This document shows positions 11,150-20,814 of a DNA stretch of 64,000 nt, one piece after another; the first letter of the stretch is position 1; each line of letters starts with the position of its first letter. Below the pieces are notes generated by a model. The model made no database searches, had not been told where the DNA came from, and saw only the letters and a program-made list of their open reading frames with translations. Location: assembly GCA_008508345.1 (NCBI GenBank), contig QNGE01000955.1, forward strand, positions 4,574-68,573, read 5' to 3'. The stretch comes from Paragonimus westermani. Taxonomy: Eukaryota; Platyhelminthes; Trematoda; Plagiorchiida; Troglotrematidae. The translations under genes and the position numbers were made by a program.

Positions 11150-11897
11150 ACGTACCACCGCATGATCTGAATGCAGTCATGTGTTGCAGTAAGGACGACA
11201 GTCCTGAATGAACTGAGTGGAGTCCTGCCTTCTGTCACTAACAGCTATGTGGTCTATCTATGACAAGGTCTGATTCTGACAATTGGGGCGCCAAGTATAA
11301 CAATGACGTGCACGATGCCTAAAACTAGTGCTGGCTAAAAAATAGCCCACATTCAGCACACAGTTGTAAAAGCCACCCGCCATTTTCCGGGCGATGTGAT
11401 GTTATCCTAAACCTGCCACCTAAATTAAACTTGGTCTCACTAAGGCGACCGACCTGGGCGTTCATATCTCCGAACAAGATTATACCAGGACCATGTGTCA
11501 ATCGAAGGTGAGCGGCCAGATCCGAGTAAAAGGCATTTTTGACACCGATATCACTACAGTCAGCTGGGATCGAGGGCCGGTCTTATGAAACCTGCCAAGC
11601 GATCGGCACAACTTCTGTTGTTAACAGGAATGCAGTCTGCCATTGCGGCTGTGGCTTTCATGTTGAAAGCTACCTAGTCTAGCTTGGCCGTGGCGGCGGT
11701 CGTGAAGTAACCCGAAATGCATAACTAGTATCCGGTGGACAGTGCGAGTGCTGTTAGTTCCATACGTTGATTATTGCTCTGGATTCTAGTCTCCGAGATG
11801 CGCCAGATATCGGCATTCAAGGAGTTCGTGGGAGAGCAGCCTGTTGACCTATCTGTTTTAGAATGCGAACGTTGAAAGCACCTACATAAATTCGCAT
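11150..11897 (-). pseudogene. Apurinic/apyrimidinic endonuclease domain of LINE copy D
   Basis: It starts at an ATG at 11897 with MRIYVGAFNVRILKQIG, then ISETRIQSNNQRMELTALAL (the ETR/ETRIQ active-site region), and a broken stretch near 11600. GPGIILFGDMNAQVGRLSET follows at 11490-11435, containing the catalytic D-x-N of the GD(M/F)N motif. It ends with IDHIAVSDRRQ and the SDHAV motif (11162-11170) with the terminal catalytic Asp-His. All catalytic positions can still be read, but TAG/TAA stops and frameshifts interrupt the chain at least four times. Confidence 0.75.
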
Positions 11898-12420
11898 TCC
11901 GGGTCTCAGTAATGGACGAGGCAGGCTTGAGGCTGGGTGGTAAGAGATAAGACAGCGTTACTCTGATTAGTGGGCCTGCAGATGTAATTGCCTACAGAGT
12001 AATTGCTAGAAGTGGGAGTCGGGAGGGGTCATCAGTAGCATGTTTTCGTCTATCCAACCTGCTATATGCAGCAAGTAGGGTGACCTGGTTCATACTACGT
12101 GACAGCCTATACTATGTGGAATTGACAGTGTGAGCTGAGATACTGCCATGACGCCTAGACTCAGACAGGAGAATGATTAAGGTTATCGACCAAAGCCTTT
12201 GATTCAAAAATTCATAAATCAAGGTGGGGACTGGGCGGCACTGTGCCAGAACTGATGCTTTTTCCGGAAAAAGATGTCAAGCTTCTAATCCCAACCTGGC
12301 GGACCATGAGAGTGGTTTGTCAGACCTCTACCTACTGGTCCACCTGGTTGAGTGACTATGGGTGTGGTCGTCACACCACGTCCCGGTCCAGTCCCATTGT
12401 GACATAACTTGAACAGTCAA

Positions 12421-13125
12421 TCTCCTGGGTGGTTTGATGGTTTTCGTATGACGCAATTCGTTAGATGGCTGTGTTCTAATCTGATCCTCCTACGGAAGTT
12501 CTTAGCTCAGCTGATAGCAATTTCCAGGCCTGGGCTTGCTGTTTCTTTCGCCGGTTCGAATATAGTTAATGCTCGGATTCTTGCAATCGGCTCTCTTCCA
12601 GTCTTACTTAGCTTAATAAATTTAAGCTATTTAAAGAACGCAGAACACACGAACATGGTTTTAGTAGCTCATCATCTGGTCAGTACAGTTGTAAATCGTA
12701 GTGAAGACCTAAGATGTGTACCTGGCCAAAATCAGAGTCACAGCATTCGCGCATTTGTCAGTACCCACGAAAATGTTGCCATTCACTTGACACAGGATAG
12801 GTTTACGTTTTTTGATCAAGGTCAGTTATCTGCGTGTGTGTGAATGACGGAAGTTTTATTCCCCCTTGGACAAAAATGTTTTGCGTCCTTCTCTCTAACT
12901 TCCCGTGTCAGAAAAACCCTTTCGGATGACATGCTGTAGATCGAAGCCAGTTTTCTTACTAATACTCTCTGGAGAAGCGGCTACCCGGCAGATTCATTGC
13001 ACGATCCGTGTTCACCACCTCAACTAAATAACTCATTCTTGTTGTTGGGAGTAAACCACTTTTCGTCTCACTTTTGTTCAAAGCGACAGTGCTAACTGAG
13101 CAAGTAAACCGCAGCTTACAAGTCA
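12421..13125. other. No gene supported
   Basis: The longest open frame is 144 codons on plus (12409-12843), beginning inside the LINE 5' region. It has no recognisable motif, and its composition gives no support for coding. I treat it as chance. Confidence 0.4.
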
Positions 13126-13560
13126 TTAAAAAGAACGCTTGGCCTGCCCACTTGAGACTTCTAGTCTCCAGCCAGTGCTACAACGTCCGTACAGGTGATC
13201 GGCGAACTGATAATAAAAATCCTCCTTGACTGTGTCCGGACTACAGTTTGTGGGAGCATATGCTGCAACAACAAACAGACAGCATTTGTGATGGTTGCCT
13301 CTCGATGCTGTAACCATGTGTTTGAGTCTGACTATCCAAAGAGCGCTGCCGACCGGTATCCACTCAAGCAGCTCCTTCACTTGTTCAATTAGACCACTTC
13401 CAATGGTCAGCGCCTTACGCTTTGGGATTTCCGGACAGGCGCACACTGCAAGCTAATATCGAAACAGTTTACGGAGATGTGCTACTGCATTGGAATCTTA
13501 AAGCCGCGACTCATCAGGACGATATATTGACGGCTGGGATCTCCGGCGTACTTGCAGGGG
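13126..13560 (-). mobile_element. RTE-type LINE endonuclease fragment, copy E
   Basis: The minus-strand frame 13446-13126 reads EWIPVGSALWIVRL, SRGNHHKCCLFVVAAYAPTN and CSPDTVKEDFYYQFADHL, the central endonuclease segment of the same LINE family (the AYAPT motif lies between the ETRIQ and GDMN motifs). Upstream, 13560-13450 gives weaker frame-shifted similarity. Copy D has its own, differently decayed version of this segment near 11600, so this is an independent copy, truncated at both ends. Confidence 0.7.
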
Positions 13561-16100
13561 CTGCTTATTTACCTATTTGCATAAGTATTCGAACATTTAA
13601 AGTTGGGATCTTTAATGATTACAGGAATGTTAGAGGTGATTGATGTTTGGCACGCTGTCATTCTAGCTATGACTTCCGTCACGAGTCTAATAAAGCAAGT
13701 CTCTGATGTACCCGAAAGCAGGATTTGGGGGTTACTAAACAAAAAGTTAGTTAACAATCGAGGGAAATCTAGATTGATTGATTTGGTACGGTAAAATGTG
13801 ACGTGGGGCAAAGCTAGCTGCCGATACCTCCACCGACGAGTTACAATAAGGTCACGAGGCAAAATTTACATGGTTGCTAGGTTCGTAAGCTCGTAATTGT
13901 GAGGATGGTGTGCTTCCCGTCTATCATGACTGAAGGAGGGATTGACTTGAGGGTCCCCACTCGGAGATTTTGATACAAGAGAAGTCTAGCTAACAGTGCA
14001 GGTTTACTAAGCACGGAATTTGCAGCCCATTTTGGGGCCTTTGATCAGTAGTGGTTCTTTTCTTACGCTCTTCGGAAGAAGTCCATCCATCTAGGATGCC
14101 CAATGTAACTTGCATGGGGTCGCGACAGAAGCATCGCAGTACCTCGAAGATTCATCTGGGAAGACGGATCTGGTATAGTGGATCTGCTAACTCATATAGC
14201 CCAAGGTTGACCGGTCTGTTGCGATGTCTGCATCTCGTTGCCGTGGATCGGTGTCCGTTTATTTCCGTGCACCCATTAAGCTGGGTTTGTATATTCAAGG
14301 TACGCGGCACACCTTTCTTAACTGTTGAGACCGCTGACCACCACAGTCATTTGTATGTTTTCCTCGGGGTCGTTCACGGTTAGTGGAGACCGAACGTGTC
14401 CATATACTCTACAGTCGGCGCGCCAGGCAAACGACACACTCTCTGGGTACCCATATGCCTCTGTTGGGACATTTTAAATCTGTTGTGGCGAGATTACCTC
14501 TTCTAAGGATACCACTCGTTATGCGCGAACTCCTGTTTGCCTGAGAAACCCCGATTATTCTGGGAGTAGTTCTCAAGTGAAAGAGCGCTTCCCAATCCGC
14601 AGCCTGATAACGCGCCTAGAGGTTTTGAGCCAGCTCACTTGTTTACTTGGAGCATGGTCGTTTTTGAGCTTATTTCAAGAAAACATGAGCGGCTTCTGTC
14701 GTGTACTAAACAGGATCCAACTCTTGATCTTTCCGGCCAGTTTATAGGAGTGCTGGTTGTGAATTTGAGGTAGAATTAATAATGTCTGGGTCTGGCTATT
14801 TTGTCCCGACTCATCGGGATAATCTCTGGAAACTCTTTTGACGAAGGATTTTGATAATATCAACGGTTACTTACCCTGGTCCATTTTGTATGCTATCCTG
14901 CTCAGGCCAATCGATTAGTTCTTCAATCTACGAAGTCAGAGCAATCGGCCGTTGATGTGTAACCTCCCCCTTGTGATCTCCCCAAAACCGGCTGACGACC
15001 TTTTTCTCTGACGCTACTTGAAACCAGCTTCAATATGTCGACGGTTGGTCCTGATTTTTAACTGCCAATCAACCACGATGAGGTCAAACTCCAGCTTGTA
15101 ACTCCCTCCACCTCTTTTTATCGTATTACCCATTGGTACTCATGATCCTTACGCGTCAGCCAGTTTTGGCTTCAGTTCTTGTTTGCCTGCATTTTTAATC
15201 AGGTAAAATCAAACGGTGTTTGCTCAAGTGGTTTGTTGCTGTGACAGTAGGTTGTAAATTTTGCAACCTCATATCCTCCTTGGACCATGCTTTCGTGTTG
15301 CAAACATGTACGCTAGGTACAATATTTTGGATGTTCTCTTCCTTCTTCCACCCGATGTAGTTTCTGTGATTTGTTCGTCGGTCCCACTTAATGAGATATT
15401 CTTTCTACTGCTATTTAGCTTCACTGGTCCACTTTTTGCTTACAATCACATAACCTGTAAAGAAACAGCAAAGTGAAACGAGCATTCACAATGGTTATTA
15501 CTTCACAGGTCACAAGGAGGTTTTGTTAAGATGACACCACATTTAGAACATTACAATGTAGCAGATTCGCGTTCGTTGTCGAACTTTCTAGGACAGCCCC
15601 CAGTTGTAGCAGTGTCCTTATGTTGAAATACGACACACTGCAATAGTCTGTCATTATTGCCAGTGCGTTGCATTCAGGCAGCGTGCGTACCACCCACCGT
15701 CTCTCTTAAGGAGCTGGACAACCAGGCGGACTGTTGAAATGCGCCGTTATGGTGAGGATATATCGGTTTATGGTCTGTCCCAGGAGCTTGAAGAAACATC
15801 GTCAAACGTGCTGTTGGCAGCATCTGTGCTGTTGTCCGTTGGAACGCACACGGATGTTATTGCCGCACAACATTCTGCTTTACGACTTCGGATCTTACTT
15901 GGATTAACGGCGTACTGCTGCGGTTGACCGTTATCCATCCACGAAAGCTTTACAGTGTTTTGGAGCGCAATGTGGTGCACATTTCAGCTTGACTGTGGAG
16001 TTCAGCACAACTTCGCCGGAAGCACCGTTAACGAAACATTGAATTGAAACTAGCATATGGCTTATTCTTAACGAGCAGTGTTGCCACAGTAACAATTTAC
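13561..16100. other. No gene recognised
   Basis: Open frames of 60-110 codons occur on both strands. At 15739-15980 both strands have good-looking frames (plus ends LRILLGLTAYCCG, minus ends NSTFDDVSSSSWDRP), but they exclude each other and neither has a complete acceptor/donor pair. A candidate minus donor GTAAGAT sits at 15893-15898. Confidence 0.35.
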
Positions 16101-16218
16101 CTTGTTAAGGACGTTATTATCATCACTATCAACTGCAACGTGTGTATAGTTGATATTGATACGCGCTTTCTGTGCGACCACTTGATAACGGAGAAGAAAT
16201 GGAACCTTCATGTATGAA
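16101..16218 (-). CDS. Candidate internal exon, product unknown
   Basis: On the minus strand a good acceptor (GTTGGACTTTTCAG, ending at 16219) and a good donor (AACAAG/GTAAAT, donor at 16100) enclose 118 nt whose only clean frame reads SYMKVPFLLRYQVVAQKARI then NINYTHVAVDSDDNNVLNK. The segment alternates hydrophobic and polar residues like a beta-rich domain and ends acidic. I do not recognise the protein. The Gypsy element inserted 79 bp upstream (to the right) lies in the same transcriptional orientation, so if the exon is real the element sits in an intron. Exon phase does not match the candidate at 20857-21124 directly. Confidence 0.4.
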
Positions 16219-16297
16219 CTGAAAAGTCCAACTTTAAGATTTCTACCCGTTGCTGGTATATTAATAGAATGCGATTGACAGGAAGACGACGTACAAG

Positions 16298-16589
16298 TGT
16301 TGTGAACCGAGAAGGCGGATGGCACAGAAGTTTATTTGGGGAAACCAATGCACGACTTATGCGTCTCAACGGGACTACGAACAGAAGCACTCATCTGCAC
16401 ACCACACTCATCTGAGGATGCTCCAGTCGCTTTGGACACCGTGTCTCAGTTCCGTCATGTGGCGAAAGCCATTCCACGTGATGCCGCCCTCCAATGATCC
16501 CTCCCGTATTTGTCCCGCAATCATTTCGATCCATGCTGCTACTGACTAGTGGTGTAAGTAGTATGGTGCGACCGTCTATTCTCACTACA
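16298..16589 (-). repeat. 3' LTR of element 1
   Basis: The LTR is 292 bp. Read on the minus strand it begins TGTAGTGAG and ends GGTTCACAACA, so it has TG...CA ends. It aligns to 20520-20814 over its whole length with about 11 substitutions and one 3-nt indel. Eight of the substitutions and the indel fall within about 40 bp (16331-16370); the remaining 250 bp differ at only three sites. Confidence 0.95.
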
Positions 16590-16601
16590 CTCCTCCCCCA
16601 C
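16590..16601 (-). other. Polypurine tract of element 1
   Basis: On the minus strand GTGGGGGAGGAG abuts the TG of the 3' LTR. Position and composition are those of the plus-strand primer of LTR retrotransposons, which fixes the element's orientation independently of the ORFs. Confidence 0.85.
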
Positions 16602-16630
16602 AAAGACTGTTCCAGTCGTAACAAAAGGCG

Positions 16631-16912
16631 TTAAGGTTCTCTTCGTTCTCTCGACGATCTGCGTGCCGGCCTCGGTGCTGTTGACACACCTGGTGTGCAT
16701 TCTCTTCTGATCGGAGTGTCGTACCATTTACAAAGCTGGCTTCTTTGCACTCGATGTTGACTTTTCTCATTCTTTATCAGATATACTGGGCCACGACGTT
16801 CAACTACTACATACGGTCCCCTCCACTTTGCCAGGAACTTCCTAGATCCGGGTCCTGTTTCCCCAGCGCTCCGCCGGTCTCGGTATTTAACCTTAGAACC
16901 AGGTTCAAACAC
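16631..16912 (-). pseudogene. Integrase C-terminal GPY module, element 1
   Basis: The frame reads FEPGSKVKYRDRRSAGE, then SRKFLAKWRGPYVVVERRGP and VYLIKNEKSQHRVQRSQLCK. The KWRGPY core is the GPY/F motif found after the catalytic core in many Gypsy integrases, where it helps in DNA binding and multimerisation. There is no chromodomain after it; the frame ends in an arginine-rich tail. It is in a different reading frame from the catalytic core, so the protein is broken between 16950 and 16912. Confidence 0.85.
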
Positions 16913-16949
16913 AGTCCTTCGACCCGATAATCTCGCAGTTGGTTGCTCC

Positions 16950-17481
16950 TTAGAAGCTTCTTTTGTTTTTCAAGTTTCCGTTGGCCGATCTCCGAGCTTC
17001 CGCTAATCCACGCGTACTCATCCGTCGGTCTCCCCATAAACCACTCTCCTGATCGACTGGCAAGCGTGGCACGCGCCCATACATTAGCTCGAATGGCGAT
17101 TTTTTCGTTGTCCCTTGCGGTGTACAGCGGTGGGCCAACAGAATCAACGGTAACATTTCCTTCCAGATTCCCCCTTTCCCAGCCAGCCATTCTTTGATTG
17201 TGCGATTGTTCCTTTCTGATCTAGGATGGTATGGAGTCGTGCGTATTTTCTTGTTTCCCAAACGTTCCAAACAGTTCCGAAACTTCTCACTTTCGAAGCA
17301 GGGGCCTTGATCAGTCAGTATGCTTCGTGGTATTCCGTGATCCGCTACGATGTGTTCCATCACCACCCTGCACTCCGTGCTTGCGCGCTGATCGGGTGTG
17401 GCGGCTGCTTCGATCCACCTTGTGAAGTGTTCGGTCATGACTACGATGTGTTGATTTCCGGACTTCGTTACTGGAAAGGGG
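16950..17481 (-). pseudogene. Integrase catalytic core, element 1
   Basis: After a frameshift at about 17482 the frame reads VVMTEHFTRWIEAAATPDQR, then ADHGIPRSILTDQGPCFESE and IRTTPYHPRSERNNRTIKEW, then LLAHRCTPQGTTKKSPFELM and YGRVPRLP. The DxxG (TDQG) motif and the following Glu of the D,D(35)E triad (RSERNNRTIKEW region) are present; the first Asp lies upstream in the other frame (WSVDVIGP). A TAA ends the frame near 16950. Confidence 0.88.
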
Positions 17482-18015
17482 CCCTATCACATCCACTGAC
17501 CACAGTTCTCCAATTTTACTGACCGGAATTGGTTGTGCAGGATACTGTCTGGGGTGGTTAGTGCTCTTCAGTAACTGACCTTGCTGGCACGCCCGCACAT
17601 GATTGTTAACATCATTCTTCATTCCCGGCCAGTATGCTCTTTGTTTCAACATTTCGTAAGTTCGATGACAACATGTATAAGCCAGCTGATGACATTCTTT
17701 CACAATTGCCGCCCTCAACTCCGCCGGTATCACCGGGACGTTTATTCCCTCCTGCAATTGGTGCATCGAAATTCCGGCACTATTCAGCTGCAAATCGGAC
17801 CAGTGCATTCTGAAAGCTTTCAATTCCGGATTCACTTCGTCTTCTGGTGGTTGTCCTCCCGACAAGAGTCGGTCAATCACCACCCCGATCGCCGAATCCA
17901 TCCTCTGTGCTGCTTGTAACTTTCCGGGGTCACTCTCCAGTTCGATACTCTTAACTCCGATCACGTTCTTGTGTACCTCATCCGGGTGTTGCGTTCGGCA
18001 AAGCAAATCGGACAC
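17482..18015 (-). pseudogene. Integrase N-terminal zinc region and first core Asp, element 1
   Basis: The frame reads ...AAIVKECHQLAYTCCHRTYE, MLKQRAYWPGMKNDVNNHVR, ACQQGQ, then IGELWSVDVIGPL with the first catalytic Asp of the integrase triad. The YWPGM block is the usual Gypsy integrase landmark. In the HHCC zinc site the two His are visible, but the final CxxC reads CQQG, so the last Cys ligand is replaced. Upstream the same frame is continuous with RNase H except for one TAG. Confidence 0.85.
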
Positions 18016-18075
18016 ACAGTTCTCTTTTCCGGCTACATGGCGAATTGTGAAGTCGTACTCTTGTAGTCGTAATGC

Positions 18076-18561
18076 CTAACGAGCCAACCTTCCTCGGGGG
18101 TCCTTCGCCGATTTAATCCACTCCAGTGGTTTGTGGTCAGTCTCCACATGGAAACGTCGGCCGAGCAAGTACGGCCTCCATTTTTCCAAGGCCCATACGA
18201 TTGCCAAACACTCTTTCTCTATCGTTGAATAGTTTCGTTCAGCAGGACTCAGTACCCGACTGGCGTATTCCACAACACCGTCTTCCTGCTTGAGTACCGC
18301 TCCAATTCCTACATCACTCGCATCCGTTGCGACAATGAAGCTCTGTCCAGTCACTGGCAATTTCAGGTTCAGCTGTCCTTCCTTCATCAATCGTTGGATC
18401 TCGACGAACGCTTGGTTGGCTTTCTGTGACCAATGAAATTGGCAATCCTTCTTCAGAATTTCGCATAAAGGACTCGCGAGGTCATGAAAGTTCTTGATGA
18501 AGCGGCTGTAGAACCCAAAACGACTGAGAAACTGTCTCAGCGTCCTCTTCGAAGTTGGCAC
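18076..18561 (-). pseudogene. RT thumb/connection and RNase H, element 1
   Basis: It begins with LRQFLSRFGFYSRFIKNFHD (the GFY..FI block after the RT palm), then LKLPVTGQSFIVATDASDVG with the first catalytic Asp of RNase H, IGAVLKQEDGVVEYASRVLS, NYSTIEKECLAIVWALEKWR with the catalytic Glu, and FHVETDHKPLEW with the third acidic residue. All RNase H catalytic residues are kept. It terminates at TAG (about 18074-18076) where the same frame continues directly into ALRLQEYDFTIRHVAGKENC, so this is a simple nonsense change. Confidence 0.9.
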
Positions 18562-18578
18562 CGGGATAGCCTCGATTG

Positions 18579-19523
18579 TCAGCAGTTTCTCGGGCAGTGG
18601 CTGGACCCCCCCCCCTGACCGACCTTGTGACTGAGAAGTACTACCGTTTGTTTCACCAGTGGAGACTTTGAATTATTGATCCGGAGGCCGCCTTTTTCGA
18701 TCTTCTGCAGCATTGCTGAAACGTGTACTGTATGTTCTGTCTCACTTGTGCTGTAAGTGACGATATCGTCTCCATAGACAACAGTGCTGCTCACTCCGTC
18801 CAGCACCTTTAGCATCAGTCTTCTGAACGTGAAGGGGGCGCCTGAGAGTCCGAACGGCATCCGCTTGAAGCGGTATTGTATTTCACCCACTGTGAATGCT
18901 GTTTTATCTCGGTCCGATTGTTTGATTGAGACCTGCCAGTATCCGGACCGTAAGTCCAACACTGTAAACACCCTGGCGTTCTGCAGCTTGTCAAAAATCT
19001 CCGCCACCGACGGGACTGCTACGACTTTATTGATCGTTATCTCGTTCAGCCGCCTGAAATCGACACAGAATCGAAATTTACCGTTAGGCTTCTTCATCAA
19101 CAAGACAGGAGAATTGAACGGGCTATCGGCCTCCTCGATGATTTCTTCCTTCAGCATGCTCTTTACTTGTCGTTCAACTCCTGGCTGCAAGTGCATTGGA
19201 ATTTTTCGGGGTCCGAATGACCGAAATCGCTTCGACTCGATGGGGATTTCGTGTTCAACCCAGTTACAATAGCCATACGGGTCCTTATCCGTAGTGAACA
19301 ATTCCTGAAATTTGCGCATCACTTCATTTAGCAACTGATTGTCACAAGTTGGCATTGCTCTGGGTGCGTTCACTTCAATTTGTCCAAAGTGGATTGTGCG
19401 CTTTCTCACTAGTGGAACGACGCCATACTTCGTTATCAGTTTAATATGCTTCGAATCAATTACGGCCCCAACGCGATCAAAGAAATCCGCCCTCCAAGAT
19501 AGTCTGACGTGCGTCGGGCGCAA
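18579..19523 (-). pseudogene. Reverse transcriptase, element 1
   Basis: From the protease end the frame runs DFFDRVGAVIDSKHIKLITK (spacer), then EEIIEEADSPFNSPVLLMKK, FRFCVDFRRLNEITINKV, ARVFTVLDLRSGYWQVSIKQ (block A with catalytic Asp), FKRMPFGLSGAPFTFRRLML, and VVYGDDIVTYS (YxDD active site, here YGDD). All RT catalytic Asp are intact. It ends in the C10 run at 18606-18615. Frame differs from gag-protease by one base. The antisense plus-strand frame of 162 codons at 18784-19272 is a shadow. Confidence 0.93.
18606..18615. repeat. C10 homopolymer at a pol frameshift
   Basis: Ten consecutive C (G10 on the coding strand) sit exactly where RT reading passes from one frame to the next. Slippage at the run (mutation, replication or sequencing/assembly error) is the simplest cause of this frameshift. 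Confidence 0.85.
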
Positions 19524-20493
19524 TAACGAACGGTTGTTTGACTACGTGACCATAGATTCGAACATCATATTCTGCCAGATCATCAACTTTCAGAGTAAAC
19601 CCACCGACCGTTCGAACTACCATCGCACACGGCCGCACAATCTTTCCTGACCTTGGCCCAATCAATGAACTCGTGGCCCCAGTGTCAATCAAACAGTACT
19701 CCAAGCTACCATTGACTTCTAACCTAGCCTGAACTGCTGTCTTATCATCCGCCCCTATTACCGGATCCCCCTTCCCAAACAAAGAACAATCGACGAAACG
19801 TTCATTAAGGTACGACCTTTTCTTGCCGAGTGGGCAAAATCTTCGCCAGTGTCCCCGTCTTCCGCATCCGTAACAGATGTCGCCACGATTCTCCTCCTTT
19901 TTCATTATCCAATCCGCCACTTCCTGAGTCAACTTTTCCACTGCGCTTCGAAGGTCATTCGGGTCACTCGGTTCGCTTGCCTCCACCTCGTTGACTGTCG
20001 GCATTTTTGCTAGCAATTGTTGAGCTGCATCGGCCAACTGTTCCAGCGTCATGGGATGTGTGATGAGAGCAACTCTGAGCTGATCCCGGACTGTTGGTGA
20101 CATTCCGTCCAAGAACTGTGTCGTCAGCAAGCATTGTTCTGAGTCCTGGTCCAAATGTGGCAGGGCTCTTGACAACGCTGCTCGCAGAGACATAGCGTAG
20201 ACCAGAGCGTCGCCTCCTGGTCCAAGCCGGGCGCCCTTGAACCGCCTCATTGCTTCCTGGCAGTCGACGGGGCTGTTGAACCCGGCGATCAGCACCTCCT
20301 TCGCGACGGCCCACTCCAGTTTTGCAGGGCCCCTTTGCGCCGCATCCAGAACCGCCTTCGCCCTGCAGTTGAGCAGCATCCGCAGGACCGCCCGATCCGC
20401 CTTCACTCCGACCGCCTCCGCCACGTCATCGAAGTCCTCCAGGAAACTCCGAACATCCCCATCCTCAAACGGCTGCGGCCACGAGATCTTCAT
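19477..20493 (-). CDS. Gag with CCHC knuckle fused to retropepsin, element 1
   Basis: 338 codons, starting at an ATG only 26 nt inside the 5' LTR. Residues 1-165 are a helical gag region (SFLEDFDDVAEAVGV, LEWAVAKEVLIAGF, QFLDGMSPTVRDQLRVAL). A zinc knuckle CYGCGRRGHWRRFC (CX2CX4HX4C) follows near residue 207, and an aspartic protease with CLIDTGATSSLIG near residue 269. The protease runs to FVIAPDARQTIL, where a frameshift diverts it before the ILG-like element and RT. Unlike the rest of pol this ORF has no internal stop. It is the only uninterrupted long coding frame in the window. Confidence 0.92.
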   Translation of the reverse strand: MKISWPQPFEDGDVRSFLEDFDDVAEAVGVKADRAVLRMLLNCRAKAVLDAAQRGPAKLEWAVAKEVLIAGFNSPVDCQEAMRRFKGARLGPGGDALVYAMSLRAALSRALPHLDQDSEQCLLTTQFLDGMSPTVRDQLRVALITHPMTLEQLADAAQQLLAKMPTVNEVEASEPSDPNDLRSAVEKLTQEVADWIMKKEENRGDICYGCGRRGHWRRFCPLGKKRSYLNERFVDCSLFGKGDPVIGADDKTAVQARLEVNGSLEYCLIDTGATSSLIGPRSGKIVRPCAMVVRTVGGFTLKVDDLAEYDVRIYGHVVKQPFVIAPDARQTILEGGFL

Positions 20494-20499
20494 CCTCGT

Positions 20500-20519
20500 A
20501 TCCTGGTCACGGCACTAAT
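20500..20519 (-). other. Putative primer-binding site, element 1
   Basis: Immediately inside the 5' LTR the minus strand reads ATTAGTGCCGTGACCAGGAT. A tRNA 3'-end complement is expected here. I can see a GTGCCGTGACCAGG-like candidate but cannot assign a tRNA. The gag ATG follows within 27 nt of the LTR, so the leader is almost entirely the primer site. Confidence 0.5.
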
Positions 20520-20814
20520 TGTTGTGAACCGAGAAGGCGGATGGCACAGAAGTTGTTTATTTGTTGAAACCGGTACACTACTTAAGCATCTCAACGGGAC
20601 TACGAACAGAAGCACTCATCTGCACACCACACTCATCTGAGGATGCTCCAGTCGCTTTGGACACCATGTCTCAGTTCCGTCATGTGGCGAAAGCCATTCC
20701 ACGTGATGCCGCCCTCCAATGATCCCTCCCGTATTTGTCCCGCAATCATTTCGATCCATGCTGCTACTGACTAGTGGTGTAAGTAGTATGGTGCGACCGT
20801 CTATCCTCACTGCA
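20520..20814 (-). repeat. 5' LTR of element 1
   Basis: 295 bp, TG...CA on the minus strand (TGCAGTGAGG... to ...GGTTCACAACA). It is the partner of 16298-16589. It should carry the promoter for minus-strand transcription, but I see no clear TATA box. Confidence 0.95.

Larger units (their letters stand above)
9640..12420 (-). mobile_element. RTE-type LINE, nearly full-length, copy D
   Basis: This is one minus-strand element in the expected order. The 5' region is 12420-11900 (GACCATGAGAGTGGTTTGTC and neighbouring GC-rich bases), the apurinic endonuclease domain 11897-11150, the linker 10900-10290, and the reverse transcriptase 10190-9640. The copy ends within RT, just after its decayed active site (YVED where YADD is expected), so its own 3' ORF part and tail are missing. 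Frameshifts and stops occur in every segment. Coding capacity is lost, but the layout makes this the best reference for copies A, B and E. Confidence 0.75.
16298..20814 (-). mobile_element. Ty3/Gypsy LTR retrotransposon, complete but inactivated (element 1)
   Basis: A 4.5-kb element on the minus strand bounded by near-identical LTRs. Order from the 5' LTR: primer-binding region, gag with CCHC zinc knuckle plus aspartic protease (20493-19477), reverse transcriptase (19523-18579), RNase H (18561-18076), integrase (18015-16631) ending in a GPY module, polypurine tract and 3' LTR. The pol order PR-RT-RNaseH-IN is diagnostic of Metaviridae (Ty3/Gypsy). Breaks are a frameshift between protease and RT (about 19500), one in a C10 run (18606-18615), a TAG stop after RNase H (about 18076), a frameshift in integrase (about 17482) and another before the GPY module (16913-16950). 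No target-site duplication is visible: bases before the left LTR are ACAAG, after the right LTR CGCGG. Confidence 0.95.

Noticed and set aside
12409..12843. 144-codon plus-strand frame as a gene
   Set aside because: Starts in LINE 5' sequence, has no motif and no supporting signals.
15739..15980. Protein-like frames on both strands
   Set aside because: Mutually exclusive, and neither has a full acceptor/donor pair although a GTAAGAT donor exists on minus.
18784..19272. 162-codon plus-strand frame
   Set aside because: Antisense shadow of the Gypsy reverse transcriptase.
19480..19523. Programmed frameshift between protease and RT
   Set aside because: No slippery heptamer is evident, and the site lies inside the protease C-terminal strand region; a 1-nt mutation is simpler.
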